Assembly (NCBI GenBank): GCA_040285825.1
Contig: JAUPSS010000004.1
Coordinates: 1,054,001 to 1,118,000, forward strand
Origin: Eukaryota sp. TZLM1-RC
Lineage: Eukaryota; Metamonada: BaSk clade
Length of the DNA: 64,000 nucleotides
Direction: 5' to 3'
The position numbers were made by a program, and so were the translations under genes. Below are positions 32,906 to 45,109 of this stretch, in pieces; within the stretch, counting starts at the first letter, position 1; each line of letters opens with the position of its first letter. The notes beneath the pieces are model-generated. The model was not told the origin of the DNA. It saw nothing but the letters and a program-made list of their open reading frames with translations, and made no database searches.

Positions 32906-33883
32906 CTACCAACGCCTTGAATATTCAAAATTTTGGCTATCAAATTTTCGACTCCTAACTGCATCCAATGCCTCATCAAAATCATCATCAACTTCCCTTA
33001 ATGATTGTCGAGCTCTTTCCAGTTTAGAACTTAAATCTTGACCTTTTAGCACCTTATTTAACTGTCTAAATGATTGAGTGGATGATTGATTGGATGATTG
33101 ATTGGATGTTTTGACTTTAACAGACTTTTTCATTGGTTGTCGCTTGGTTTTTGACTGTTTCCCTTTCTTCCCAGTCATAGTTACCTTTTTCTTTTGGGCG
33201 GTATTTTTGACCTTTTGATGACGAGATGATGACATGTCAGTGACTGGATTCCAGTCAACATGGTTGGGTTCTAAATTAAAAGTCTTAGCTCCATCAACAG
33301 TATCAATGGTATCAAATGTTTCAATGGTATCAACAGTCGCAGCATTTGATTGAACCTCATGTTCATCATTTGGGTGGTTTGGTGACGTTATCATTTGCTG
33401 TGGTGACGTGTCTTGACGTGGAGAATTCGCTAGTGGAGGAGTAGGCGGTGCTGCAAAGGTAGGTGAAAAGGTACCATTATTGGGACTAAATTTGGTGACG
33501 TGTGGTGACGTGGAATTATGTGGTGATGGGGCAGTTATGGTTTGTCGTATTGTTTGAGAGAGCAAAGAGAACCGACCAACAAGATCCTGGTCGTCCTGAT
33601 ATTGATTAGGGCCAGGGTTAGGATATCTTTGTGCAGGAGTAGGTGTGTGGGGAGCGAAGGACCGCTGTGTTGAACATGGCCGAAAAACAGGGGAGGATGT
33701 TGATGAAGGATCTATACAACGAAGAGTAGCACGCATGAGATCTACCTTTTCATTGAGTGTAGATGGAGTACGTGAATGCTGAAGAGGGGAAGGTTTGGTT
33801 AAGGGAGATATTGGTGGCACAATTCTTGAACTATGACTCAGGAGGCTACTGAAATGAGGATTGTGGGCAAGAGGTGAAGGCAT
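32906..33883 (-). CDS. Low-complexity basic protein, unknown function
   Basis: 325 aa from the ATG at 33883, complete with stop. No domain recognised. Residues 1-175 are Ser/Pro/Thr-rich and probably disordered. TIETFDTIDTVDG lies near 185-197. A Lys-rich stretch (QKKKVTMTGKKGKQSKTKRQ, about 229-248) could bind nucleic acid or act as a nuclear signal, and short NQSSNQSS repeats follow. A charged helix-forming C-terminus (LERARQSLREVDDDFDEALD) ends it. The frame is long and intact in AT-rich DNA, and proline and serine codons are frequent, which supports coding. It is followed upstream by beta-tubulin on the same strand. Confidence 0.65.
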   Translation of the reverse strand: MPSPLAHNPHFSSLLSHSSRIVPPISPLTKPSPLQHSRTPSTLNEKVDLMRATLRCIDPSSTSSPVFRPCSTQRSFAPHTPTPAQRYPNPGPNQYQDDQDLVGRFSLLSQTIRQTITAPSPHNSTSPHVTKFSPNNGTFSPTFAAPPTPPLANSPRQDTSPQQMITSPNHPNDEHEVQSNAATVDTIETFDTIDTVDGAKTFNLEPNHVDWNPVTDMSSSRHQKVKNTAQKKKVTMTGKKGKQSKTKRQPMKKSVKVKTSNQSSNQSSTQSFRQLNKVLKGQDLSSKLERARQSLREVDDDFDEALDAVRSRKFDSQNFEYSRRW

Positions 33884-34327
33884 TGATAGTTTAAATTACT
33901 GCAAAAGTTTTGCAGCAAAACTATACATTGTTTCTCAACTTTTGCATTCGCTACTCGTGATAATGTATTGAGGTTTCGTTGTTGAATCGGACTCATAAGT
34001 ATACCATCACCTTCAGAATCCTTATCAACATCTCTCTGAAGTTGGTCAATAAACAAATATTTACAACTGTCATAACTCTACCTGCATTTCGAATTTTATC
34101 AATCATCAACAATGGTAATGTTACAATAAGAACTGCTTAACATTGACTACAAATGTCAAGACAACAACGTTAAGTTGTTTAAACCGCAAGTTTTCATCAC
34201 AACCAAATATGATCGTTGAAACAGTTTTTTGCTGCAGGTTCAGTGTTGTTTCACAATGTGTTATTTTAAAGGGAAAATAACGCAAAATATCAAAAATAAA
34301 AGCAGATTTATTACTTGAAAATTTCAT
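33884..34327. other. Intergenic between tubulin 3' end and the basic-protein gene
   Basis: Both neighbours are on the minus strand, so this holds the tubulin 3'UTR and the promoter of the downstream gene. No further gene is supported. Confidence 0.45.
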
Positions 34328-36230
<1,903 letters not shown>

Positions 36231-36425
36231 GGTAGCTAATGGGACGAATATCATTGAACCAAGTTTTCATCTACTAAATCTTGATCTGCTTGATTTTTAG
36301 CTAAAGCTTCTCCTATTCGATTGAAAAACCGAAGAAATCTATTAATAATGGCAAATTGAATCCGAGAGTGCCATAAAAAATATCAAATCTTTTCATTGTT
36401 ACTTAAACATTGTTAATCAAATAGT
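36231..36425 (-). mobile_element. RLE-E 3' fragment
   Basis: The last 50 or so codons of family E in diverged form (RIQFAIINR, then FFNRI and LVEN-type end). It is joined to a stretch ATTGTTACTTAAACATTGTT that also follows an E fragment at about 57744-57776, so that stretch belongs to this E subfamily. Frame broken. Confidence 0.65.
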
Positions 36426-37082
36426 TGCAGAAGATTACTGGGTAGAATTCGCAACCAAATGAACCAAAACCTTATATAGATGCGATCAAAAATGATTAAC
36501 CATTAAAAACAAAACAACAACAGATTTACAATGGAAGCAATTCAGGAACTCCAAATGCATAGTATATGTAGATAAGTGAAGAGAATAATAATGTAAATGG
36601 ACCATGATATTCCAATGCTCCTAAATTTAATATTGTTGATCTATGAAGTTTTTGGTTAAATAATATACCTCAAATGCAATTCAATGTATATAAAATTAAA
36701 AAAGATTTCCTTGTGCTTAAACACTAGAGCGGAAAAACACAATAAACTATAACATTTTGCTATATCTATAATCAAAAAATAAACCCATCCACGGCTTTCA
36801 ATGAATGTTATCACATACAACTCAAACCCAAACAACTGGTCACAGCAAAGGAGAATTCAACCCACTACCATTTTCCCAATCCCATTTTATGAGATGGTGA
36901 AAACAAAGCCTTTCCGGAAGTCCCACACCTTGAAAGCATTGAGAAGGGATCTCGACAGGGAGAAGACAGTGGGGGTGCAGGAAGTGTCTCTAACGGTGAT
37001 GGATGCGTAGTTATGTGTCAGGCTGTTGTTTAGGAATTGAAGTACAAAATTTAGTTTTCAGTTTTGTGTTTTACCCTCAAAC
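36426..37082. other. Upstream region of the RCC1-KOW gene
   Basis: No supported gene; the small frame at 36801-37010 lacks any recognisable feature. Probable promoter and 5'UTR of the downstream gene. Confidence 0.4.
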
Positions 37083-39662
37083 ATGGGTGGTTTCCTATCT
37101 CAACCACTACCAGAAGTGCCTGACCATGAGACAACGTCACCATCAAATTCTGAATCTATTTGTCTATATTGTGAATCACACCAACCTAACACTTCAATGT
37201 CCGACTATCGAGTCAATGCACGCAGCCGCTCGCATCCAAGCCATTTTACGTCTTCTCCACCCGCAAAGCGCCGCCGTGAAGCTCTGGCTTCTCCATCCAA
37301 TTATGATTCCACGCCACCACACTCTCACTGCTCCCTGAATGTCCATCACCCATCACACTCATTCTCATTTGCATCTTCCTTGAATGCACTGAAAGACGTT
37401 AGTACTTGCCAATCTGATGTTAGGTCGGCCGACTTAATCTCCGATCGATCGGTCCTCATGTTTGGGGTCAAGTCCATTTCTGTGGGTGTTGACCAAACAC
37501 TTCTTCTGACCCATTCTGGTGAGGTTTATTGTTGGGGGAACAATTGTTATGGTGAAGTTCTTCCTTATGGACCTGAAATAATCAAATTACCAATCAAATT
37601 ACCCTTGTACGGTTTAATTAGTATATCAGCTGGTGATAGTCATTTACTTGCCCTTTCTTCTGAAGGTAAGTTATATAAATTGGATAGGACAGTATTTGAA
37701 TGTGAAAGGGAGATGGCTTATGCACTGAATCCTATGTCAATTAATATTCCTTACAGCATTAAGGAAGTTTATGGTGGTGATGAGGCTTCAATTGCTCTAA
37801 CCCATGATGGTAGGGTTGTTGCAATGGGATGTCACAACTCCTATCATTTAATTAAAGAATTAGTTAATGTCGTTTGTATTTCTGTGTGTGATGATTGTTT
37901 TGTAGCAGTTGATGGGAATGGCGATTTCTTCTATTGCGATATAAGTATTGAAACTAGCTATGATTCTGATGACTTCCCATCTTTGGAATATGAAGTGTCC
38001 TGCACCACCAAAATCGCAGTAACCAAATACATTACCCCTAATGAATCACTTCAGTGTTTTTTTTCCTTGGTTGGTAGTCGTTTTTATGTTGTAGATATAA
38101 CTGGTGATGTTTGGGAGTTTGTCAAGGGCAGGTATGATGATTCATTCAATAACCAACCCACCAAAGTTCCGGGGTTAACTAATATTGGTTATATTATTGG
38201 TTATGATATTTGTGCTGCCATTGATAACAATGGTAAGGTTTTTGTTTGGGGTGATTTGAGTAGAATCAGTGATTTGTATCAGAACACTAGTCACCCCTTA
38301 ATGATTGAAGCTTTCACTAATATAGAAGGTATTTCTGTAGGTCGTGACTTCCTTTTTGCCTACAACAAAAACACTGTTTGGGCTTGGGGAAGGAACGATG
38401 GAGGTCAATTAGGTATAGGTGATTTGATTGATCGACCACAACCTGTCAAATTATCATGTGGGTCTGAAATACTTGGTAGTTTCCAATATCCAAAACAACC
38501 TATGGACAGAATGTTTAGTGGTCTAATCAAATTAATTTACTTTGAATATTTACAATATTTGAATTTGTTTGGTAACCGTCTTTATTCAAAAGCCAGATTC
38601 TATACCAAATGTGCAATTAGCAAGAAAGTGGCTCAATTTGCTAAAGAAGTGATCAATAGTTTCGAATTTTTAAAAGATCCTCGAGATTTGACTTTAAACG
38701 AAAATATTTGTGATTTACAATTACGATTATCTACTCATTATAATGGTCCCAAAGTAATTAATACTAGAGTTCAAAAACTTGATGTTTGCTTTGATGAATT
38801 TGTTTATGATCCACAAATATTGTCATTTTTTCCCAAATGTTGAGGTTGTTAAGCTTTGTGGAGAGTCAAGATATAATAGAAGGTTATCCTTGACACATTT
38901 GTCAAATCTCAAATGTTTGGAGCTTAGTTATGGATTCGATATAGAACAATTACCCCCTTCACTAGTGAAGTTGGTGCTTAAAGATCCTCACATTGAGGTC
39001 ACTGATTTAAGCTACCTTACATCATTAAAAGAGCTGGTGTTATTTTTTGATATTTCACTAAGTATATTAGAATCACAAATTCCTTTGCCTCAATCCATTG
39101 TTCGGTTGGATGTTTGGTTGAATAACCCTGTCAATATTCAATTACCCAACATCAAGGAATTGATAATTCATGAAGCAATTCCTACCAATATCACTGAACA
39201 AAACTTTCCTTCTTTAAAGTTTATTCAATTGGTTAAACCTGATGAAGGTACATTTTTTCATTCTTCACTATCTCCAACAAAGTTCATTAATGAAGGGTTA
39301 ATTCAATCTGTCGAGCGATTTGGGAATGAATTTTTGCTGGAATTGTCTTGTTTTCCATGGTATATTCAATATCCAGATGATATTTCTTCCCTGTCCACGT
39401 TCAAAAGGCTTAAGTCATTTTGCTTAATGATCAAGATTCCAAAACTTCTATTTATGAAATCAGAAAATTGTTACCTAAAGTAGGTGATGAAGTAATAATT
39501 ATTGAATCCAAAGAAGACCCAGAATTGATTGGTTCCATGGGAATTTTGAAGTATACTAGTGGCCGAGATGCAGTTGTTATGGATGGTGGTCCATCAGACC
39601 TGAAAATTGTTAATATTGAAGACATTGCGAGGATCTATAAGCATTTTGTTCAGAGTGGGTAA
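37083..39662 (+). CDS. RCC1-repeat/LRR protein with C-terminal KOW-like domain (two frameshifts)
   Basis: Paralogue of the gene at 26715-29039 with the same order: basic N-terminus (SPPAKRRREA), RCC1 repeats (VKSISVGVDQTLLLTHSGEV, YCWGNNCYGEVL, VWAWGRNDGGQLGIGD) and an LRR-like region (LSNLKCLELSY, LPPSLVKLVLKD). The C-terminus differs: no zinc knuckle but VGDEVIIIESKEDPELIG, then MGILKY and GRDAVVMDGG, a KOW-like fold. Frame breaks: an extra T in the T6 run at 38826-38831, where the paralogue continues FFPNVEVVKL, and one T too few in the T4 run at 39418-39421. Correcting both gives one frame. ATG 37083 is used; the ATG near 37198 (MSDYR) aligns better with the paralogue's start. Could be a young pseudogene, but both breaks are homopolymers. 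Confidence 0.8.
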
Positions 39663-39784
39663 TAAATTTTACATTTTAGTTTTGTTTTTCCATTCGTGGG
39701 TATTCATTTTGAATTATGATACAAGTACATTCAACTGTGATATAAGGTTTTTAATTTATGAAACAAAGAAAGATCTGGGCCCAG
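39663..39784. other. 3' flank of the RCC1-KOW gene
   Basis: Short AT-rich spacer between the stop codon and an element fragment. Confidence 0.4.
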
Positions 39785-39975
39785 TAACGTGCCTCATAAT
39801 TTGATTTGCAAATGTGGCTCAAAAATTTCTCAAAATCATCTGTTCAACTATAAATACTTGTTTACTGTCGGATAAAAAATCCATGATGCAGTTAGTAATC
39901 AACTCTATTGTATTTCTAAGTCTCAATAATTGCCATTTATTGAGAACATAGTTGAAGATTACACTCAAACCCATT
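39785..39975 (+). mobile_element. RLE-type fragment, finger region, degraded
   Basis: Codons read NLPHNLICKCGSKISQNHLF, a CCHC finger, then KIHDAV..QLYCISKSQ and FIENIVED with two stops. It is closest to families A and C. An isolated old fragment. Confidence 0.6.
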
Positions 39976-40124
39976 TTGCCATGACGGCGGTGTACATGGG
40001 GTGTTCACTCCTTGCAAATTATTTTGTCATCATTTGTAAGATCTTTCAATGAAACTATAACTAAATGCAAAGTGGATTTTTTAAGACCAATAATCATAAA
40101 TTACATCATCAAAGTCTAGGTTGT

Positions 40125-40520
40125 TTCGGTTCGGGATATTGTTCCCCAACTATATACATTATCTTCTTCAAACGGCAATTTGTTTTCTACTCACAAGCAT
40201 TGTTTCTTTTACTTGTTCTTCCACTACATCATCATCACTGTCGTTTTTTTTGCTTTTCAAGGCAGATTTTCTCTATTTCATCTGCAAACAATCATCTTTA
40301 TCAACAGTTATTTCTTCCACTTGTCTTTGGCCAAACTATCTTTCAATTTCTTCAAAGTTCCTAACAATGTTCTCTTCCAAAACTTCATTGACTGCATTCA
40401 AGGTATAAAACTTTGGCTGCTTTGTTAGTAGAGTTTTGTTGAAGTAGATATTCAACACCTTGTCTAAAACCTCTTGTGTACTATTCAGACGACGGTCACT
40501 AGTGACTGAAACTCAGCTGA
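40125..40520 (-). pseudogene. Unidentified coding-like remnant
   Basis: One minus-strand frame reads about 60 codons without a stop (RRLNSTQEVLDKVLNIYFNK, TLNAVNEVLEENIVRNFEEI). It continues after in-frame TAG codons as QVEEITVDKDDCLQMK and SDDDVVEEQVKETMLVSRKQ. The composition (acidic, Val/Glu-rich, periodic) looks like a real protein, but I do not recognise the family. With at least three stops and no start it is at best a decayed gene or an unrecognised transposon protein. The plus-strand frames over it are leucine/phenylalanine-rich shadows. Confidence 0.3.
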
Positions 40521-40721
40521 CCAATACTGCTCTCTTATGGAAGCAGATCTTGTTGCACTGGTCGTTTTCAGGACTACAATGGACAGATTAGGATACTTTT
40601 GTCCATGTTTTGGCCACCAATGATGAGGTGGAAATGACTTTGTATCTTCCTCATTATAAGAATCGAAACTTTAACAACTAAATTCTTTTCAGAAGTATGT
40701 GTAAAAATCCTTAGTTTTTTC

Positions 40722-42095
40722 TTTTGAAAATTTGTTATGCTGGAAAAATTACTCATTTACTGAGATCATTACCTCCATCCCTAACTTACAATTTTTGTAG
40801 ACAATTTAACAAAATACGTACCCAATTTTTGGCTTATTTAATGTCTGTTGATCCATCAATTTTGAAAAATCATATTTTTCTGATGTTCAACTTGGCGGTG
40901 TTGGATTCAATTCATCAAAATATTTAACCAAAGCTGCATTTATTGGTGGCGGAAAAAATTTTGTATTTGAATTCTCTAGAAGATATCCTTTTGCCGAAAA
41001 TCTTCTTGAAAGTACAGATAGCATATTCCTCGATAACTTAAGAGAAGAAATTTCCAGTTTATCTCCCGACTTATGGCAATCATGTTTCCCCATATCCATC
41101 CAAGAAATTCCAGACAGAAGTTTATATTCATTAAAATTTGCGTTGAAAAAGCTCCAACGACATCTTTTGAAAAAATTTGAAAGCAAGGATTTTATTGTTC
41201 GACTTAGCACGGCTAAGAAAGGAAATCCTGCTTTTGCAAATTTTTTGATTGATTTGAAGGACAGTTCATCTGCAGTTTTGATAAATCAAATTCCCCAGAT
41301 TTATGGCCTATTTTTGAATGACGACCAATGGACCACTGCTATGAGAATGCGTTGTTATTTATGGCCTTGTAATTTGCCCAATGATTTGTTTTGCAAATGT
41401 GGAGCTGGTTTGACATTATCACATTTATTTAATTGTAATAGATTTATTTCCTATCGTTCTACGTTGCATGATGCAGTCAGAGATCAAATCCATGCAATGT
41501 GTAATTCCTATCATATTGAATCTGTTGTAGAACCTTTGTTGAGGTCTCTTGATATAAATGAAAGGGTAAGAGATTCAGAATATGGAAAACGACGTGCTGA
41601 TGTTGTTGTGCCCTCGTTTGATGATGTCATGAATGTTGTTGATGTCGTAACAGTGGATGTTTGCAAGAAAAATGCCTTGAAAAATGCTCAATCCGAAGTA
41701 TCCCCCCTTGATGACTCCGAATTATACAAAAGGAAAAAATATGCAAATCCTTTAAAAGAATTGAAACATGTTCGCCATGTAGATTACTAAATTTGCCCAT
41801 TTGCTTTATCGTTGTATGGTCGTCTTGGAAAAACTGCTTTGAATTTAATTGACGATTTTGAAAATCTTGTGAAAAGAAGAATGAATAAGCGTTTTGATCG
41901 TCGCTTGTGGCTAAATCGTATTGTTTTTACTATTTTCAAATCAATTCCTAAAATGATTTCGAAAGCTTTGATGTCTGTCAGTGCACATTACGAAGAAATT
42001 GCTGTTGTGAGGTTTGATGGTGTGGAAGCTTGTCTTGAAGATATTGACTTTTAGACTGTAGTTTAGTAATAAATTAAATAAATTAAAAAAAATCC
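40722..42095 (+). mobile_element. RLE-C non-LTR element, 5'-truncated, nearly open
   Basis: Best copy of family C. It starts at KICYAGKITHLL after the RT domain and runs through LGGVGF, GGGKNFVFEFSRRYPF, the SIQEIPDRS segment, the CCHC finger (CKCGAGLTLSHLFNC), endonuclease core (GKRRADVVVPSFDDVMNVVD, VVTVDVCKKN) and C-terminus FDGVEACLEDIDF (stop at 42052). The 3'UTR has AGTAATAAATTAAATAAATT and an A run. Two lesions only: a frameshift near 40880-40900 and one in-frame TAA at 41788 between HVDY and ICPFALSL. Confidence 0.85.
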
Positions 42096-42239
42096 TTAAA
42101 ATTGTTGAAGAACTTTGTAATTGAATTAACCTTTTCTGTGTCATTGAGAATCACATGATTTTAAAATCTCAGTAAAGGATTAAGCATCCTAGCAATTATC
42201 AAAGATTGCTTAGTTGCATATTCCATTCTGTTCATTAAT

Positions 42240-42755
42240 ACAGCATCAATTATTGATATTCCTCTATTGATTTCGTCATTGTTGATGTTGTTTTGTTCAG
42301 CTATTCACAAAATTTTAGATATCATTAAGCAAAAATACCCTTCTATAAAAATATTTACTTATATGGATGATATATGCTTGATTAGTCAATTGATTTACTA
42401 CAATTGGTTGCTCAAGAAATTGCCGATTGATATGAAAATATTGGGCTTCATCTTAATGCGAGCAAATGCCTTTTGATTGGCTCTTCTGCTCAGGATCTTG
42501 TGATAAATGATTCTTTTGTTCCTTTTATTAATTATAGTAGTGATGCATTGAAGTTTCTTTGTTGTTGGTTAGGAAACGTGCCTCAACTTCAAAATGAATT
42601 ACAGATCATTTTGGAAAAAGTGAAAATTAAACTTTTTTTTACCAAAATTGTAATTTTATTCAAAACCTATAAATCAACATTTAAAAAATTAAACTTATTC
42701 AATTTCAATTTCTGCTTTAGTTTTAGAAACACATATTAAATTTTTAGCAAATTTT
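42240..42755 (+). mobile_element. RLE-A internal fragment with a micro-insertion
   Basis: Family A around RT motif C (YMDDICLI) to the LDIEKHIKF region, with several frame breaks. It is interrupted at 42635-42684 by a 50-nt antisense A 3' end with 12-bp target duplications. Homology ends about 42750. Both ends of this A segment are internal to the element, so it is itself a rearranged piece. Confidence 0.75.
42623..42696 (-). mobile_element. Micro-insertion of an element A 3' end with 12-bp TSD
   Basis: AAAATTAAACTT is found at 42623-42634 and 42685-42696. The 50 nt between are the last codons, stop and 3'UTR of family A on the minus strand (TAGGTTTTGAATAAAATT and on to ACCAAAA-type tail). 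Confidence 0.85.
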
Positions 42756-42943
42756 TTGCTACGGTTCAGAAAAGGCTGTTCTACTGGTATTATTTTATAA
42801 CTTTGAAACTCGTGTTGAAAATTCGTCATCATTATTTGATCAATAAAAGCAGATGCGGCTACCCACAAAAATCCCACTGTTTTTGCACCCAGTTTTTCCT
42901 CGAACACGGTACGGTCTAGCGGCAAGACTTTATTGTTCGACAT
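42756..42943 (-). pseudogene. Possible 5' part of an unknown gene
   Basis: From an ATG at 42943: MSNNKVLPLDRTVFEEKLGA, then FLWVAASAFIDQ and VEQPFLNRSKKFAKN. The frame then runs into element A sequence. It has no recognised domain. It could be the first exon of a gene broken by the element, or chance. Confidence 0.25.
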
Positions 42944-43286
42944 ATATTTGACCCAGCTTCGAATTCTGGTAGTTGCATTTTAGATTGATCAATCTGAATC
43001 AGGTGTTGCTCCCAACTGGTCCAAAAAATGACCTCAATTTTTGAACAAAAGAATTTTGTAAAGAAAACTATACTGTCATTATTCTTTGGAAATTTTTTGG
43101 TTCAGTTTGTGCTGTCTAAGACTGGAAGCTTCTTTTGGATCCAACATTCTATAACAATTGTCAAAAAACAGCCGTTTCATCAATTACATATCTTATGGTG
43201 TTCAAATTGATCTTTGACAATGTCAAAATGGCCAACAACCGTAATGCTGTTTTGCATCATCGCATCTCACTAATTGCAATTTCTAG
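42944..43286. other. No gene seen
   Basis: AT-rich sequence without a supported frame, repeat or RNA. Confidence 0.35.
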
Positions 43287-43640
43287 CTAATTTAGTGATG
43301 CAGAAATGTCTCTAGACCAAACTTGATTACATTCTGGACAACTGAAATAGGCGTTGTGAACTTTAACTTCACCATCAGCTTCTCGATAGATCTTTTGGTG
43401 TAGCATCTTGTAGCAGTTCACCTTTGCAGATGTCATATATTCATCTCCGATCTTCACATTAGCAAATGAACATTGCAACAACTTCAGAAAAGCCTCACGT
43501 GGAGTTTTTACTTTTTCACGTGATGTACCACCACCTCCATTGCCAAACCACACCTTTACTGTTGCCTTAAGTTGCAAAAGTGGTTGAGATAAAGATAATG
43601 AGGAAAGGTGAATGAGGAAAAGTTGATGTATTTTCTAATC
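43287..43640 (-). pseudogene. Gene fragment with a CxxC pair, unknown function
   Basis: A minus frame with coding-like composition: KVWFGNGGGGTSREKVKTPR, AFLKLLQCSFANVKIGDEYM, AYFSCPECNQVW, ending SASLN (stop at 43287). There is no ATG at its upstream end, where a stop is met near 43636. CPEC could be half of a zinc ribbon. Probably the 3' exon or stump of a gene displaced by the E element at 43720. Confidence 0.35.
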
Positions 43641-43719
43641 ATAACATACAAGCCTTAGGGCACCAACACTGCTTCTTCCCTTTTTCAAAATAAATAAGCT
43701 TATATGAATAATATGTATT

Positions 43720-44360
43720 TATTGAATTTGCACACTTAATTAAATTAACTCATAACTAATGGGACGACTATCATTGAACCAAGATTTCCTCTACAAAATC
43801 TTGATCTGCTTGCTGTCTAGCTAAAGCTTCTCTAATTCGATTGAAAAACCGCGGTAATCTATTAATAATGGCAAATTGAATCCGTGAACGCCATAAAAAA
43901 ATATCAAATCTTTTCATTGTTTTTTCTTGCACCATTTTTTGGAAGTCATCCAAAAAAGTTTCTGCTTCAACTGATAATCTTCCATTTATCGAAAATGGGA
44001 AAGCAATAAAAACCAGCTGTGTATTTCTATCGACATTTGCCTCTTCAATATCTTTATCATATTTTCTATGTTTCTCTTTTGCTTTAAAATCCAGAGCAGC
44101 CACAGGATTAAGTTTTCTTCTGTGAACCAAAGTATCATTTGCAACATTACATGAGACAAAGTCAAAAATAGCTTCAGAATTATCAAACCAATCACAGTAT
44201 ACATCACCTCTATCATCAGAACCAAAATTGTTCAGAGAAAGTGTTTCCTTCAGCAGGGGCTCTTTGATACACGATATCCTTGCAGTTTGTGCCGTATTGA
44301 AAATAGTGTCTCTAACAGCATCATGTAATGAAGAACGATAAGTTATCAATTTAGAGCAAT
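43720..44360 (-). mobile_element. RLE-E 3' fragment with intact endonuclease frame
   Basis: About 200 open codons of family E: CSKLITYRSSLHDAVRD, then RISCIKEPLLKETLSLNNFG, DDRGDVYCDWFDNSEAIFDF (endonuclease core, diverged from the other families), FSINGRLSVEAETFLDDFQK, RFDIFLWRSRIQFAIINRLP, ending QDFVEEILVQ (stop at 43771). The 3'UTR contains ATTTAATTAAGTGTGCAAAT and AATAAAT. It joins an element A fragment head to head at about 44361. Confidence 0.82.
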
Positions 44361-44812
44361 GTAGATGTAATGTCTGTTGATCCTTGTAATGCCTCAAATG
44401 AAAGGCTAGTTAATTCTGAAATTCATAATCCCCTTTCAAATGCTGAAAATTTTAAATTAAAAAAATACAATGAACCTTTGTCTAAATTGGCCAGTCTACA
44501 GCATGCAAAATACAATTTGTATCCATTTGTATTTTCCCTTTTTGGTTCACTTGCACCAACTGCTTTACGTTTTTTGGATGATTTTGAAATGATTGTAAAG
44601 AGAAGAACTGGCAGAAATTTCAACAGATTGTTTTGGCAAAATAGAATTGTGTTTTCTATTTTTAAGGGGATGTTGAAGATGGTTTCTGATGCTTTGCTTT
44701 CTCTTGGATCTCACTATGAGAGAGTTGCATCTAGTGTTTTTGTTTTGGGAGAGATGGATTTTTTAGATGTTGATTTATAGGTTTTGAATAAAATTAAAAT
44801 TTTGGTAAAAAA
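44361..44812 (+). mobile_element. RLE-A 3' fragment
   Basis: The last 136 codons of family A (MSVDPCNASNERLVNSEIHN to LDVDL, stop at 44778), unbroken, plus the 3'UTR and AATTTTGGTAAAAAAAA tail. The 5' truncation joins element E in opposite orientation. Confidence 0.82.
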
Positions 44813-45066
44813 AAGCTTTAAGAATATTAAAAACAATTCTATTGTGCCAGAAATTGAAGTTCAATTCTTTTCCTGCTCTTATTTTTTATTAAACTTCTGA
44901 AACCTTCAAGAAATTTAATGCCAGATATTCCAATTTTACCAAAAAGAGAAACAGCAAATGGAACCAACTGATACTTGACATGCTCAACACGTCCTAGCTG
45001 AGATAAGGGTTCATTGTACTTTTTGTATTTCTTTTTTTTTGAAAATTTTAATTTATCATTAAACTT
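44813..45066 (-). mobile_element. RLE-D fragment and RLE-C tail
   Basis: 44813-45028 is family D C-terminal coding (RIVFSILKA, FLEGFRS, SLFGKIGISGIKF, LSQLGRVEHVKYQLVPFA) without the last codons. 45029-45066 resembles the element C 3' tail (TTTTTTTTTGAAAATTTTAA, then TTTATCATTAAAC). They abut the 3' end of the complete element B. Confidence 0.6.
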
Positions 45067-45109
45067 TTATTCATTTATTTTTATTCAACAACAAATATGA
45101 AATACACAA

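Noticed and set aside
33070-33115. Short direct repeats (GATTGATTGGAT type) as a microsatellite
   Set aside because: They lie inside the 325-aa protein and encode its NQSS repeats, so they are coding sequence.
38826-39421. Programmed ribosomal frameshifting in the RCC1-KOW gene
   Set aside because: The two shifts are in opposite directions at plain T runs, and similar breaks occur at A, T and C runs in unrelated genes. Sequence error is simpler.
40065-40428. Overlapping plus-strand Phe/Ser/Leu-rich frames
   Set aside because: Three frames open at once with hydrophobic low-complexity content is the usual shadow of a purine-rich coding strand opposite.
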